Source: Clostridia bacterium (GTDB taxonomy: Bacteria; Bacillota; Clostridia; Oscillospirales; CAG-272). From it: a stretch of 64,000 nucleotides of DNA. Below the pieces are notes generated by a model that saw only the letters and a list, made by a program, of their open reading frames with translations, was not told where the DNA came from and searched no databases. The number at the start of each line of letters is the position of its first letter. Within the stretch, counting starts at the first letter, position 1. The stretch spans positions 1 through 64,000 of the forward strand of contig JAFURQ010000028.1 of assembly GCA_017471825.1 (NCBI GenBank), given 5' to 3'. The translations under genes and the position numbers were made by a program. Below, in pieces: positions 1 to 8,482 of this stretch.

Positions 1-11
1 AGCAATCCGCA

Positions 12-172
12 ACTCTGGGTTCAGAGTCCCGAAACTTTGTGCACCTCGGTTCTCCCGAACCTGACCCCCACAAATTAAGAGCCCTTGTTCTACCAAGCGT
101 ACTGCGTACGCGGAGCAACTGACTCTATTCCGCGACAAGTCGCGGATTCCATCCACGGCTTCGCCGTGATGG
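12..172. repeat. cluster of short perfect hairpins
   Basis: Five short inverted repeats follow one another: arms 12-17/22-27, 48-52/57-61, 97-102/106-111, 129-136/139-146 (8 bp, 2-nt loop) and 154-159/163-168 (extended by 149-152/169-172 around one bulged base). No open frame spans them and no T-run follows. The arrangement resembles a REP/BIME-like intergenic palindrome cluster. Nothing else was recognised in bases 1-195 apart from the tRNA-like remnant. Confidence 0.5.
36..125 (-). other. degenerate tRNA-Lys(CUU)-like remnant
   Basis: Read on the minus strand, this stretch contains CAGTTG, then about 20 foreign bases including a 6-bp hairpin, then TTGGTAGAACA, an anticodon-loop-like CTCTTAA (anticodon CUU), a T-arm-like region with GGTTC, and GGTGCAC near the 3' end. 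The anticodon stem pairs poorly, the D-loop is interrupted and no matching 5' acceptor strand is visible, so it should not be a working tRNA. Resemblance was judged by eye only. Confidence 0.25.
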
Positions 173-195
173 TATTATGAAATTTATAAATCTAC

Positions 196-224
196 TTTAC
201 AAGTGGTATTTTTTGTGCTATAAT
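196..224 (+). promoter_or_regulatory. sigma-A promoter of the alpha-galactosidase gene
   Basis: TTTACA (196-201) and TATAAT (219-224) are separated by 17 bp. Transcription should start near 231, which leaves a leader of about 45 nt before the ATG at 276 and argues against the upstream TTG at 237 as start codon. Confidence 0.75.
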
Positions 225-275
225 AAATGAAACGTTTTGTTAAAAAATATTACGGATAACATAGCAGGGATTGAT

Positions 276-2342
276 ATGAAAATACAGATTAAAGGCATAG
301 AGTTTTGCATTGCCGATGGCAAAATACGTCTTACAAAATGCGGAGGCTTCACCTCTGTTGAAGGATGCGTTTTTTCCGAGGTTCAAATCTCAGGTGAAAA
401 CAAAAATACCCATATGGGTATAAAAATGGCTGAATCCTCCGAGGGAGCAAGGCTTCGTTATGTTTCACACACACAGAGTGAGCACGAGTTGGTTATAGTC
501 CAACGTTCTGATCTCGTCGAGGTAACGACAACACTAACGGCATACGGCGATTGCAACGCTGTTTCTGCCTTTACTGAGGTAGCTAATATTTCAGACACTC
601 CCATTGTCATCGAAGAGGTGGCGGCATTTGTATGCGGTGATATCGGCACAAAAGGCATTGACAGTGCGCCTAATCTATATTTCACGCGCTTTACACAGAG
701 TCATCATGCTGAATGTCAGCCGATAAGACACTCATTTGCCGACCTTGGTCTTTATAGAGTAAATAAGGAAAGCCAAAAGCGCATTGCCTTCGCAAATATC
801 GGCAGCTGGTCTACCAAAGAGGAATTGCCGCAGGGAATTATCGAGGATACCGAAAATTCCGCCTTTACAATGTTCCAAATCGAGTCGAATAATTCTTGGT
901 ATTATGAAATAGCAGATCGCGCCGAAAAGTACTACCTCTACCTCGGCGGCGCAAATCTTCCATTTGGCGGCTGGAGCAAAAAGCTTCTCCAGAATGAATC
1001 ATACCAAACCGTCAAGGTCGCGCTTGCCTTCGGCAAAACGTTGAACGAGGTGCTTGGTGAAATGTCCAAGTATCGCCGCTACATAGCGGGGCACTGCATT
1101 TCCGACGAATCATTACCTACTATTTTCAACGAATATATGCATCTTTCTTGGGATAGCCCGTCGGCTGTCAGAACCGCGGAATATGCCCCCGCCGTTGCAA
1201 AAATGGGTATAGAATATTACGTAATAGATTGCGGATGGCACGATGAGGAGGACGGCAACGCTATCTATCCCTACGTCGGCAAATGGCTCGAAAGCAACAA
1301 GCGCTTTCCGAATGGTCTGAAGGTGACTCTTGATTATATCAAAAGCCTCGGAATGAAGCCCGGACTTTGGATTGAGCCTGAAATTATCGGCTGTAAGTGC
1401 GCAGAAATGATCGATTTCTACGACGATGACTCCTTTCTTCAGCGCAACGGTCGCCGACTTTGTGTAATGAACCGCCATTTCCTCGATTACCGCAACGTCA
1501 AGGTGGTAGAGTATATGACGGAAACAATACGCAGAATGGTTGAGGATTACGGGGCAGAGTACATAAAGCTTGACTACAACCAGGATTGCGGCGTTGGTAC
1601 CGATTATAACGCTTTTACAGCAGGAGAAGGTCTTGAGCTCGCCTCTGCGGCATATCTTGAATGGATAGATACCATAAGGCAAAACCACCCTAACGTGATC
1701 TTCGAAACCTGTTCATCCGGAGGTATGCGCATGGATTATGCGACTCTGTCGCATTTCTCAATAATCTCAACCTCTGACCAGGTCGATTACAAAAAATATC
1801 CGTACATAGCAGGCAATATCCTTTCTGCTGTCTTGCCGGAGCAGGCGGCGGTTTGGAGCTATCCCGTCGAAACCTTCAATTTTGAATACCCTGACTTTTC
1901 CAAGGAGTACATTGAAGAAAACATCAGCGACGAGCAGGTTATTATGAATATGATAAACAGCTTCCTTGGACGTATGCACCTCGCGAGTAGATTGACCTTG
2001 CTCACTGAGAAGAAGCAATCGCTCGTTAGGGAGGGCGTTGAATATTACAACAGCATAAGCAACGAGAAAAAACGTGCGCTTCCTTATTTACCGTGCGGCC
2101 TCACGTCGTTTGGAAGTCCTTATGTCGCATCAGGCTTTAAAACCGACAAGAAGCTTTATCTTGCTGTCTGGAATATTTCAGGTAACGGAGCAGTTCAAAT
2201 TCAGCTTCCTGAAATCACCCCGAGCTCAGTACGCGTAGCCTACCCGAAATGTAATGATTTGGCGGTAAGGCTTGAAAATGATACTCTCACAATTAACTTT
2301 ACGGATAAGCTCCAGGCTCGTATGCTTGAGATAGATTTATAA
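276..2342 (+). CDS. alpha-galactosidase, glycoside hydrolase family 36
   Basis: Predicted to release terminal alpha-1,6-galactose from raffinose-type oligosaccharides, melibiose or galactolipids. The central (beta/alpha)8 barrel is recognisable from a YxxIDxGW segment, the PGLWIEPE strand, and YIKLDYNQ with the expected nucleophile Asp433. The SDQVD segment carries the expected acid/base Asp501. Length (688 aa) fits GH36 enzymes. No signal peptide is seen, so it should be cytoplasmic. The ATG at 276 is chosen because CAGGGA lies 5 nt upstream; the TTG at 237 has no ribosome site and is almost at the predicted transcription start. It is monocistronic between its own promoter and a terminator. 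Substrate specificity cannot be read from sequence, and no transporter is adjacent. Confidence 0.93.
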   Translation: MKIQIKGIEFCIADGKIRLTKCGGFTSVEGCVFSEVQISGENKNTHMGIKMAESSEGARLRYVSHTQSEHELVIVQRSDLVEVTTTLTAYGDCNAVSAFTEVANISDTPIVIEEVAAFVCGDIGTKGIDSAPNLYFTRFTQSHHAECQPIRHSFADLGLYRVNKESQKRIAFANIGSWSTKEELPQGIIEDTENSAFTMFQIESNNSWYYEIADRAEKYYLYLGGANLPFGGWSKKLLQNESYQTVKVALAFGKTLNEVLGEMSKYRRYIAGHCISDESLPTIFNEYMHLSWDSPSAVRTAEYAPAVAKMGIEYYVIDCGWHDEEDGNAIYPYVGKWLESNKRFPNGLKVTLDYIKSLGMKPGLWIEPEIIGCKCAEMIDFYDDDSFLQRNGRRLCVMNRHFLDYRNVKVVEYMTETIRRMVEDYGAEYIKLDYNQDCGVGTDYNAFTAGEGLELASAAYLEWIDTIRQNHPNVIFETCSSGGMRMDYATLSHFSIISTSDQVDYKKYPYIAGNILSAVLPEQAAVWSYPVETFNFEYPDFSKEYIEENISDEQVIMNMINSFLGRMHLASRLTLLTEKKQSLVREGVEYYNSISNEKKRALPYLPCGLTSFGSPYVASGFKTDKKLYLAVWNISGNGAVQIQLPEITPSSVRVAYPKCNDLAVRLENDTLTINFTDKLQARMLEIDL

Positions 2343-2373
2343 AAAAAGAACCGCTTAATGCGGTTCTTTTTTT
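2343..2373. terminator. bidirectional intrinsic terminator
   Basis: An A-run, the stem GAACCGC/GCGGTTC with a 5-nt loop, and a T-run lie between two convergent genes. It can serve the alpha-galactosidase on plus and the glycosyltransferase on minus. Confidence 0.9.
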
Positions 2374-2378
2374 ATAAA

Positions 2379-3611
2379 TCAAATGTGCTTTTTTAAGAAA
2401 CTGCGTATTCGCGAGCCCTTTTTAAACAGCAGAAGCCCAAGTGAATAAACAAAAGGATTCAGTATGATTTTGTTGATAAATTTCACACGGGGGCGGGGTA
2501 AACGCGCTCCGTCCGGCGAAATTTCAACAGATTTGCCGCTTTCCACGAAGTATTGAACAGTGCGCCTCATGTATTCGTCGGCACCCTTGAGAGAAACCGC
2601 AGTATGCTCATCACTATGCCAGATTTTCAACAGCTCCGCATCGATTTCATCAAAATTGTAGGGAATCACCTTGTTTTTCTTGTAGGATGAGCTGTCCTTG
2701 AGCGTAGAAGTTCGTAGTTTCGTGCCACCGTATGTGCTCTTAATAAGCTCGTACAGGTCGGTGTAGCCGTTGGCTTTTGCGTGAGAGTAGTGAGTCCTGA
2801 GCATCAGCATCTGCCACATTTTTATAGACGCTTCTATTTTTTCACGGTGAACGTTCTCTCCGATTCCGTTGAGCATCCTTTCGAAAACCTCGCCCATACA
2901 CTCGATTTGCGACCTTAAACGCGCCTCGCTTATAACGTTAACCGATTGGTTGGCGTGTATGCGATAAAAATAATAACCTGTGTTCACGTTCTTCAAGCGC
3001 TTCGCGTATTTGTAAGCAAAAAACGTCATGAGAGCATCCTCGCCGTAATTAAAGCGACTCTCGCGGTTGAGCATGGGGCGAAGCTCCTCTGCAACAGCCT
3101 TAAAAACAGAGCCACGCACTACCTTGTTCCAAAGAACGTAATATGAATGCTCGCGTCCCTCGCTCTCAACAAAACGGTAGAGTATATCGTCACCCTCGCA
3201 ATTGATGCTTGTGGAAATAGTGCTGTCCGCGCGGCAGTAATACCTCGTTCTGTCCGTATGGAATGCCCAAGCATTAATAACAATGTCGCAATCGTGCCTC
3301 TGCGCACATTCGAGCATGGGGCGGTGATAGTTCATAGAAACGCTGTCGTCACTGTCAACGAATGTGATATAATCCCCCTCCGCCATATCAATGCCGGTAA
3401 GGCGCGCGGAAAATATGCCGCGATTCTCGGTTTTCTTGTATTTAAGACCGTATTTTTCAATGAGATCGGTATAATCAACCGTTGAGCCGTCATCAACAAC
3501 GCATATTTCATAGCTACCTCTATCAAGAGTTGAGGCAGTTATGGACGACAGACATTTTTCAAAAAAAACGCGGTCTGTATTATAAACACATACAATAATC
3601 GATAAATTCAT
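2379..3611 (-). CDS. glycosyltransferase family 2
   Basis: A GT-A fold transferase of 410 aa, expected to move a sugar from a nucleotide-sugar to a glycan or lipid acceptor at the inner face of the membrane. The N-terminal nucleotide-binding strand opens with LSIIVCVYN, VVDDGS is at 38-43 and the metal-binding DxD-type motif (DSDD) at 86-89. The C-terminal 30 residues are hydrophobic and basic, suggesting membrane contact. The ATG at 3611 is preferred over one six codons upstream because GAGGTG sits between the two. It has its own promoter and is not in a polysaccharide cluster, so donor and acceptor are unknown. Confidence 0.88.
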   Translation of the reverse strand: MNLSIIVCVYNTDRVFFEKCLSSITASTLDRGSYEICVVDDGSTVDYTDLIEKYGLKYKKTENRGIFSARLTGIDMAEGDYITFVDSDDSVSMNYHRPMLECAQRHDCDIVINAWAFHTDRTRYYCRADSTISTSINCEGDDILYRFVESEGREHSYYVLWNKVVRGSVFKAVAEELRPMLNRESRFNYGEDALMTFFAYKYAKRLKNVNTGYYFYRIHANQSVNVISEARLRSQIECMGEVFERMLNGIGENVHREKIEASIKMWQMLMLRTHYSHAKANGYTDLYELIKSTYGGTKLRTSTLKDSSSYKKNKVIPYNFDEIDAELLKIWHSDEHTAVSLKGADEYMRRTVQYFVESGKSVEISPDGARLPRPRVKFINKIILNPFVYSLGLLLFKKGSRIRSFLKKHI

Positions 3612-3635
3612 AGTTAGTACACCTCGCACATAACT

Positions 3636-3664
3636 ATTGTATCATATATAAGAATAAAAGTCAA
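3636..3664 (-). promoter_or_regulatory. sigma-A promoter of the GT2 gene
   Basis: On the minus strand TTGACT (3664-3659) and TACAAT (3641-3636) are separated by 17 bp, 25 bp ahead of the start codon. Confidence 0.75.
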
Positions 3665-3690
3665 TCACACCGCCGCTGTAAAAAAATGTC

Positions 3691-3719
3691 TTGATTTTTC
3701 ACATTATATATGGTAGAAT
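3691..3719 (+). promoter_or_regulatory. sigma-A promoter of the phosphoribosyltransferase-like gene
   Basis: TTGATT (3691-3696) and TAGAAT (3714-3719) are separated by 17 bp, 20 bp before the ATG at 3740. It diverges from the GT2 promoter. Confidence 0.75.
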
Positions 3720-3739
3720 GAAAGAAAAAGGGGAAAAAT

Positions 3740-4381
3740 ATGCCAAACAACAATTCTTTCAAAATCAGCACCAAGCGTAAAAACCTTTTTTTGCGCGTTT
3801 CTCCCGGGCATTTTGCAACAAGCCATAGCCATATCAACTATTTCATCGACGTAACAACACAGAAGGCAAGACTTTCCGAAGCAACAGCGCTTGCCGAGGA
3901 GCTCGTCAGCTATTACAGCACGACCACCATCGTCGATACAATTCTTTGCCTTGACGGTACGCAGGTCATAGGCACCTGCCTCGCAGAAGAGCTTACCCGT
4001 GCAAATTTCCACAACCTCAACGCGCACCAAACCATCTACATACTCGCTCCCGAATATACCTCCAGTAGCCAGATAATATTCCGCGATAGCGCAACACCCA
4101 TGATCGAGGGCAAAAACGTCCTCATCCTCGCAGGCTCCGTCACTACGGGATATACCACAAAATCCGCTGTCGAGGCTGTCAATTATTACGGCGGCAGAGT
4201 GGCTGGTATTGCGGCCATATTCGCCACCGCCGATTCCTGCATGGGTCACGAGGTTCACTCGGTCTTTAACCCTAAGGACCTCGACGGCTATGCGAGCTAT
4301 CCATCGCACGAATGTCCTCTCTGCAAGCAGGGCGTAAAAATCGATGCTCTCGTAAACAGCTTCGGTTATTCAAAAATTTAA
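3740..4381 (+). CDS. orotate-phosphoribosyltransferase-like protein with altered PRPP loop
   Basis: A 213-aa type I phosphoribosyltransferase-like protein. The region matching the PRPP-binding loop is VLILAGSVTTGYTT (127-140): the TTGxTT part is kept, but the two acidic residues that normally precede it are Ala-Gly. A CxxC pair (HECPLCKQG) lies near the C terminus. Length and fold resemble PyrE, but no other pyrimidine genes are nearby and it stands alone between its promoter and a terminator. It could be a divergent transferase or a PRPP-sensing protein without catalysis. The purine-rich GGGG ribosome site is 6-8 nt before the ATG. Confidence 0.7.
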   Translation: MPNNNSFKISTKRKNLFLRVSPGHFATSHSHINYFIDVTTQKARLSEATALAEELVSYYSTTTIVDTILCLDGTQVIGTCLAEELTRANFHNLNAHQTIYILAPEYTSSSQIIFRDSATPMIEGKNVLILAGSVTTGYTTKSAVEAVNYYGGRVAGIAAIFATADSCMGHEVHSVFNPKDLDGYASYPSHECPLCKQGVKIDALVNSFGYSKI

Positions 4382-4393
4382 ATTTAACAGTCA

Positions 4394-4425
4394 AATAGGG
4401 TGCAGAGCTTCTGCACCCTATTTTT
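4394..4425 (+). terminator. intrinsic terminator
   Basis: Stem ATAGGGTGCAG/CTGCACCCTAT with loop AGCTT, followed by TTTTT, 13 bp after the phosphoribosyltransferase-like gene. Confidence 0.9.
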
Positions 4426-4435
4426 ATTGAAATTA

Positions 4436-4464
4436 TTGATTTTTATCAATCATTGTGGTACAAT
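4436..4464 (+). promoter_or_regulatory. sigma-A promoter of the membrane protein / GH78 pair
   Basis: TTGATT (4436-4441) and TACAAT (4459-4464) are separated by 17 bp. The GTG start of the membrane protein is 34 bp downstream. Confidence 0.7.
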
Positions 4465-4497
4465 AGCAGTGTATCAAATTATCTAAAGGAGTTCACA

Positions 4498-5346
4498 GTG
4501 AAGGAATTTTTCTCACCGCTGCACCTCGTATATATGCTGCTTGTCACGGCAGGTCTTTTCGGCTTGTATATGCTGCTGCGTGCTCGCACGGTTAAAACGC
4601 AGAAAATAACGATTTTTTCTCTTATGCTCGCAAACCTTTTGCAACATCTTTTAAAAATTTATATCTATCCGCAGTATTGGGGACAGGAATGGGGCGCCCT
4701 CAGCACCGCATACAATATGTGCGCCTTTCTGATCATAATATCACCCTTCGTTTTTCTTTTCGGCTCGGAGCTCTGGCGTAATTTTATGACCTATGTCGGT
4801 ACGGTCGCGGGCGGAATCTCGGTTTTGGTAACCTATTGGCTTGCCGACCCTATTGAAGGCCAGCTTCGCTTTGTCATCTGCCACGCTCTCCTTCTTTATA
4901 CCTCCGCACTCCCCGCTATGCTTGGTATATATAAAATCAACTACCGAAAATGCTGGAGATTGCCCTTTGTATTCTACATCTCTCTCGGTATTCTCATAGT
5001 TAACGACGTCATCACCTATTCGCTCGGTATAGCGGGTGATCTCGGCGATATGTCGCTCCAGCAGTTCCTGATTCGTGAAAATCCCTGCTGGGTAATGGGA
5101 CCGCCTGCGGGCTATCCATTCATAGAAGGGCTCGTCGGCTTCTTCTCGCCGCGCGTATTTTCGGGAATACCTCTCCTCTGGTACGCAATTCCGCTGTTTC
5201 TCTTGATTCTCGGCGGCTCATTCGGGCTCGGCGTCCTCTTTGATAACGAGCGCTTCAAGGCGGATTTTAAAATTTTTAAGGAAAAAATAGCGGAAATCTA
5301 TACGTTAATCAAAAATAAACTCACACGCAGGGAGAAGGAAGAATGA
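4498..5346 (+). CDS. polytopic membrane protein, TMEM164/YwaF-like
   Basis: A 282-aa protein with about seven hydrophobic segments, resembling the TMEM164/YwaF (TP0381-type) integral membrane family of unknown function; family assignment is by overall appearance. A conserved-looking LLQHLLKIYIYPQYWG segment follows the second membrane span, and the C-terminal 35 residues are charged and probably cytoplasmic. GTG at 4498 is chosen as start because AAAGGAG precedes it by 6 nt; the in-frame ATG at 4453 lies inside the promoter. Its stop overlaps the next start by ATGA, so translation with the GH78 enzyme is coupled. A role in rhamnoside handling is only inferred from that coupling. Confidence 0.7.
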   Translation: MKEFFSPLHLVYMLLVTAGLFGLYMLLRARTVKTQKITIFSLMLANLLQHLLKIYIYPQYWGQEWGALSTAYNMCAFLIIISPFVFLFGSELWRNFMTYVGTVAGGISVLVTYWLADPIEGQLRFVICHALLLYTSALPAMLGIYKINYRKCWRLPFVFYISLGILIVNDVITYSLGIAGDLGDMSLQQFLIRENPCWVMGPPAGYPFIEGLVGFFSPRVFSGIPLLWYAIPLFLLILGGSFGLGVLFDNERFKADFKIFKEKIAEIYTLIKNKLTRREKEE

Positions 5347-7208
5347 AGCCCAATTGGATATGGCTATCAACCGATACCGTCGAGCCCGACAGCTATGCCG
5401 GATTTAAGACCTCATTTGTATCAAGCGGCGAGCCCGTCACCCTCAGAGTTGCCGTTGACGGCATCTACGCCGCATTTATCAACGGCAGGGTAGTGCTTTT
5501 CTCTCAGTGCGCCGATTATCCGCACTATAAGCTCTATGATGAGATTACTCTCACAGATATTCAAAAGGGAGAGAATGAGCTCTATATCATCGCGTGGCAT
5601 AGCGGCGTGAACAGTCAGATATACGCCAAGGATACACCGGGCGTCTGGTTTGAGGTGCTCGACGGTGATATAACCGTTGCCGCAAGCGGCGCGGACACAC
5701 CCTCGCGCCTCGAAACGAATTATAAGCAGAATTATTGCAAAACAATAACCCATCAGCTCGGATTTTCGTATTATTACGATAATAGCTTTGATAATACGGC
5801 ACCGTATCTTCCGTCAACCGTTACGGAAAAGCTTACTCCGGTGAAAAGACCGCAAAAGCCCCTCTTCCTCGACGGCAGAATCCCCGCCACCTATACCGAC
5901 AAGGGCAACCATATACTCGTAGACCTTGGAAAAGAGGTCGCAGGATATCTCGACCTCGAATTTGAGAGCCCGATAGAGCAGGAGCTGCTCATAACCTACG
6001 GCGAGCATCTTGAAACGGGTAAGGTATCGCGTATCATAGACGCCAGAGATTTCAGCGTCGAATTCAAGGCTCGCAATGGCAAAAACAAATGGTTTATCCC
6101 CCTTCGGCGCCTTGCTTGCAGATACCTTGAGGTCTATTTCAAGGAGCCTATTGCCGTAGAGTACATAGGACTTCAGCACGTATATTATCCCGTTACCGCG
6201 GTAGAAAAGGAGCTCCCAGACCCGCTTCTTCAAAAAATATACGACGTAAGCGTAAGAACGCTCCGCCTCTGTATGCACGAGCATTACGAGGATTGCCCCT
6301 GGCGCGAGCAGGCGCTTTATGCTCTCGATAGCAGAAATCAGATGCTCTTCGGCTATCACGCCTTTGGAGAAACCGAATATCCGCGCTCGAATCTGCTCTT
6401 GATAAATCAAGGACTCCGACCCGACGGACTTTTGGCAATCTGCTTTCCTGCCGGCAGTGACGTTCCCATTCCGTTCTTCTCGCTTGCCTATATTCTCGAG
6501 ATATGCGAGTACGTAAAATATTCGGGCGATAGAGAATTACTCAGGGAGACCGAGAAAACCGTAAAAACCATAATCGCAACCTTCGAGAGCAAAATCGCAG
6601 GAAACGGTCTTATTCCCGAATTTCCCGCGCCCTTCTGGAACTTCTACGAATGGAGCGAGGGCAATGACGGAAACCTCTCGGGCGTAGGAAAGGTCGAGTA
6701 CGTTGAGGATTATCACCTTATACTCAACGCCTTCTACGTATACGTTCTCAATATCTATAACAAAACCGCAAGCACCTCGTACAATACCGAGCGAGTGAAG
6801 CAGGCAATCCACCGCGAGCTTTACAGCGAGGAGCGCGGCGAATACAGAATATCGGTGAAGGGAACCCTCTACGGTCAGCTTGGCAACTCACTTGCAGTCC
6901 TTGCAGGCCTCGGCACCCCCGACCTTCTCGAAAAGCTTGTAAACGATAAAACGCTCACCCCTGCAACTCTTTCTATGAAGCCGTTTTTCTACGATGCGCT
7001 TCTTACAAATAGAGAGAAGTACGAGAGCTACGTAATAGACGACATCAAAAACGTATATGGCAAAATGCTCGACTACGGTGCAACGAGCTTCTGGGAAACC
7101 GAGCTCGGCTGGCGCGACTTCTACTTCGCAGGTAGCCTCTGCCACGGCTGGAGCGCCGCGCCCGTATATTATCTCGATATTCTCGGATATACCAAGCAAA
7201 AACAGTAA
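5343..7208 (+). CDS. alpha-L-rhamnosidase-like protein, GH78
   Basis: A 621-aa protein with an N-terminal beta-sandwich, a second beta-rich region, then the (alpha/alpha)6 barrel of GH78. EDCPWREQ at about 314-321 matches the family's DCPxRxE region carrying the candidate general acid Glu, and SFWETE at 582-587 followed by CHGWSAAPVYYL matches the C-terminal catalytic segment. No signal peptide is seen, so it would cleave imported rhamnosides. It is shorter than the common 900-1000-aa enzymes, lacking extra carbohydrate-binding domains. ATGA overlap with the membrane protein upstream. The substitution of the usual CPQRDE by CPWREQ leaves specificity open. Confidence 0.85.
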   Translation: MKPNWIWLSTDTVEPDSYAGFKTSFVSSGEPVTLRVAVDGIYAAFINGRVVLFSQCADYPHYKLYDEITLTDIQKGENELYIIAWHSGVNSQIYAKDTPGVWFEVLDGDITVAASGADTPSRLETNYKQNYCKTITHQLGFSYYYDNSFDNTAPYLPSTVTEKLTPVKRPQKPLFLDGRIPATYTDKGNHILVDLGKEVAGYLDLEFESPIEQELLITYGEHLETGKVSRIIDARDFSVEFKARNGKNKWFIPLRRLACRYLEVYFKEPIAVEYIGLQHVYYPVTAVEKELPDPLLQKIYDVSVRTLRLCMHEHYEDCPWREQALYALDSRNQMLFGYHAFGETEYPRSNLLLINQGLRPDGLLAICFPAGSDVPIPFFSLAYILEICEYVKYSGDRELLRETEKTVKTIIATFESKIAGNGLIPEFPAPFWNFYEWSEGNDGNLSGVGKVEYVEDYHLILNAFYVYVLNIYNKTASTSYNTERVKQAIHRELYSEERGEYRISVKGTLYGQLGNSLAVLAGLGTPDLLEKLVNDKTLTPATLSMKPFFYDALLTNREKYESYVIDDIKNVYGKMLDYGATSFWETELGWRDFYFAGSLCHGWSAAPVYYLDILGYTKQKQ

Positions 7209-7217
7209 ATAAAGTGA

Positions 7218-7252
7218 CACGGGTAGCACCTTGGTGCTACCCGTGATTGTTT
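7218..7252. terminator. terminator between convergent GH78 and aroF genes
   Basis: A 12-bp perfect stem (7218-7229/7234-7245, CACGGGTAGCAC) followed by ATTGTTTT. It lies directly between the GH78 stop and the end of the minus-strand aromatic operon. Confidence 0.75.
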
Positions 7253-8283
7253 TAGAGCATATCTGCAATGTCGTAAATTAGTCTTTCCGATTTCTCCCAG
7301 CCAAGGCAGGGGTCGGTGATTGATTTGCCGTAAACCTCGCAATCGGATATCTTTTGTGAGCCGTCCTCAATGTAGCTCTCAATCATAAAGCCCTTGACGA
7401 GCTTGCGGATTTTCGAATCGTAGCTACAGCTCTCAAGCACGTCGCGTGCGATTCGCGGCTGCTCGTTATATTTCTTGCCGGAGTTCGCGTGGTTTGTATC
7501 AACGATAACAGCAGGATTCGACAGTCCGCTATCCTGATAGCTTTCGTACAGATTGATAAGGTCCTCGTAGTGATAGTTGGGGTGCGATTTTCCGTGCTTA
7601 TCCACGTATCCGCGCATTATCGCGTGGGCATAAGGGTTGCCCTGGCTCTCAACCTCCCAGCCGCGATAGTAGAACACGTGCGAGTGCTGTGCCGCCTTAA
7701 TAGAGTTCATCATAACCCCTATATCACCGCTGGTGGGATTCTTCATACCTACGGGAATAGCAAGCCCGCTTGCAGTAAGTCTGTGCTGCTGGTCCTCAAC
7801 CGAGCGCGCACCAACCGCAACGTATGCGAGAATGTCGGAGAGGTATCTGTGATTCTCGGGGTAGAGCATCTCGTCAGCACAGCCGAAGCCTGTTTCCGCG
7901 ATTGCACGCATATGAAGCTTTCTTATGGCAATTATGCCCTTGAGAAGGTCGGGCGCGGAGTTGGGGTCCGGCTGGTGAAGCATTCCCTTGTAGCCGTCAC
8001 CCGTGGTTCTCGGCTTGTTGGTATATATTCTCGGTATGATAAGTATTTTATCCTTGACCTTCTCCTGAACGCCGCGCAGACGGTAGATGTAATCAAGCAC
8101 CGAATCCTCGTTGTCGGCAGAGCAGGGGCCTATTATCAGCATAATTCTGTCCGATTCTCCGGACAGTATCTTCTGCATCTCGTCGATTGTTCTTGTTCTT
8201 GTCGCGATTATCTCGGCAGAAGCGGGAAACTGCTCCTTTATCTCCTTCGGTATCGGCAGCTTGCGGAAAAATTTCATATTCAT
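7252..8283 (-). CDS. aroF: 3-deoxy-7-phosphoheptulonate (DAHP) synthase, type I
   Basis: Joins phosphoenolpyruvate and erythrose-4-phosphate, the entry step of the shikimate pathway. At 343 aa it has the length of AroF/G/H enzymes. Family motifs visible in order are IIGPCSADNEDS, PRIYTNKPRTTGDGYKG, VGARSVEDQQHR, GMKNPTSGD and DTNHANSGKKY. No added chorismate-mutase or ACT domain is present. The start at 8283 has AAAGGA 11 nt upstream. A longer reading to 8454 is rejected because that DNA encodes, in another frame, the tail of tyrA. It is the last gene of the operon, 25 bp after the displaced tyrA stop. The paralogue letter (F, G or H) cannot be fixed. Confidence 0.95.
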   Translation of the reverse strand: MNMKFFRKLPIPKEIKEQFPASAEIIATRTRTIDEMQKILSGESDRIMLIIGPCSADNEDSVLDYIYRLRGVQEKVKDKILIIPRIYTNKPRTTGDGYKGMLHQPDPNSAPDLLKGIIAIRKLHMRAIAETGFGCADEMLYPENHRYLSDILAYVAVGARSVEDQQHRLTASGLAIPVGMKNPTSGDIGVMMNSIKAAQHSHVFYYRGWEVESQGNPYAHAIMRGYVDKHGKSHPNYHYEDLINLYESYQDSGLSNPAVIVDTNHANSGKKYNEQPRIARDVLESCSYDSKIRKLVKGFMIESYIEDGSQKISDCEVYGKSITDPCLGWEKSERLIYDIADML

Positions 8284-8308
8284 AGTATTTAGTTCCTTTC
8301 GGGTAAAA

Positions 8309-8482
8309 TCAATTTTGCTTCGGCACAGGCTTGTCAAAGAGGGCTCTGCGTGCCGTTGATGCGCGCATTTTTTCGCGCATTTTTTCTTTCTCTCCTTTTT
8401 CGATGAGGTCGCGGAAAAGCGTAAATTCATCAATAAAAGCATCCATCTGAGCAAGGAGCGCCTCGCGGTTCATAAGGAAGAG
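8309..8482 (-). pseudogene. orphaned C-terminal segment of tyrA after the amber codon
   Basis: Directly after the TAG at 8485-8483 the same frame stays open for 57 codons to TGA at 8311-8309. It encodes LFLMNREALLAQMDAF and a charged helix ending in KPVPKQN, the expected last helices of a prephenate dehydrogenase. An ATG with no clear ribosome site occurs four codons in. The usual residue at the stop position in DRMWSELFL-type sequences is Glu, so GAG to TAG is the simplest explanation. Confidence 0.8.

Noticed and set aside
237..275. TTG at 237 as start of the alpha-galactosidase
   Set aside because: It lies about 6 bases after the predicted transcription start and has no ribosome site, while ATG 276 has CAGGGA 5 nt upstream.
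8284..8454. N-terminal extension of the DAHP synthase
   Set aside because: The same bases encode the tyrA C terminus in another frame, the extension has no family resemblance, and AAAGGA sits before ATG 8283.
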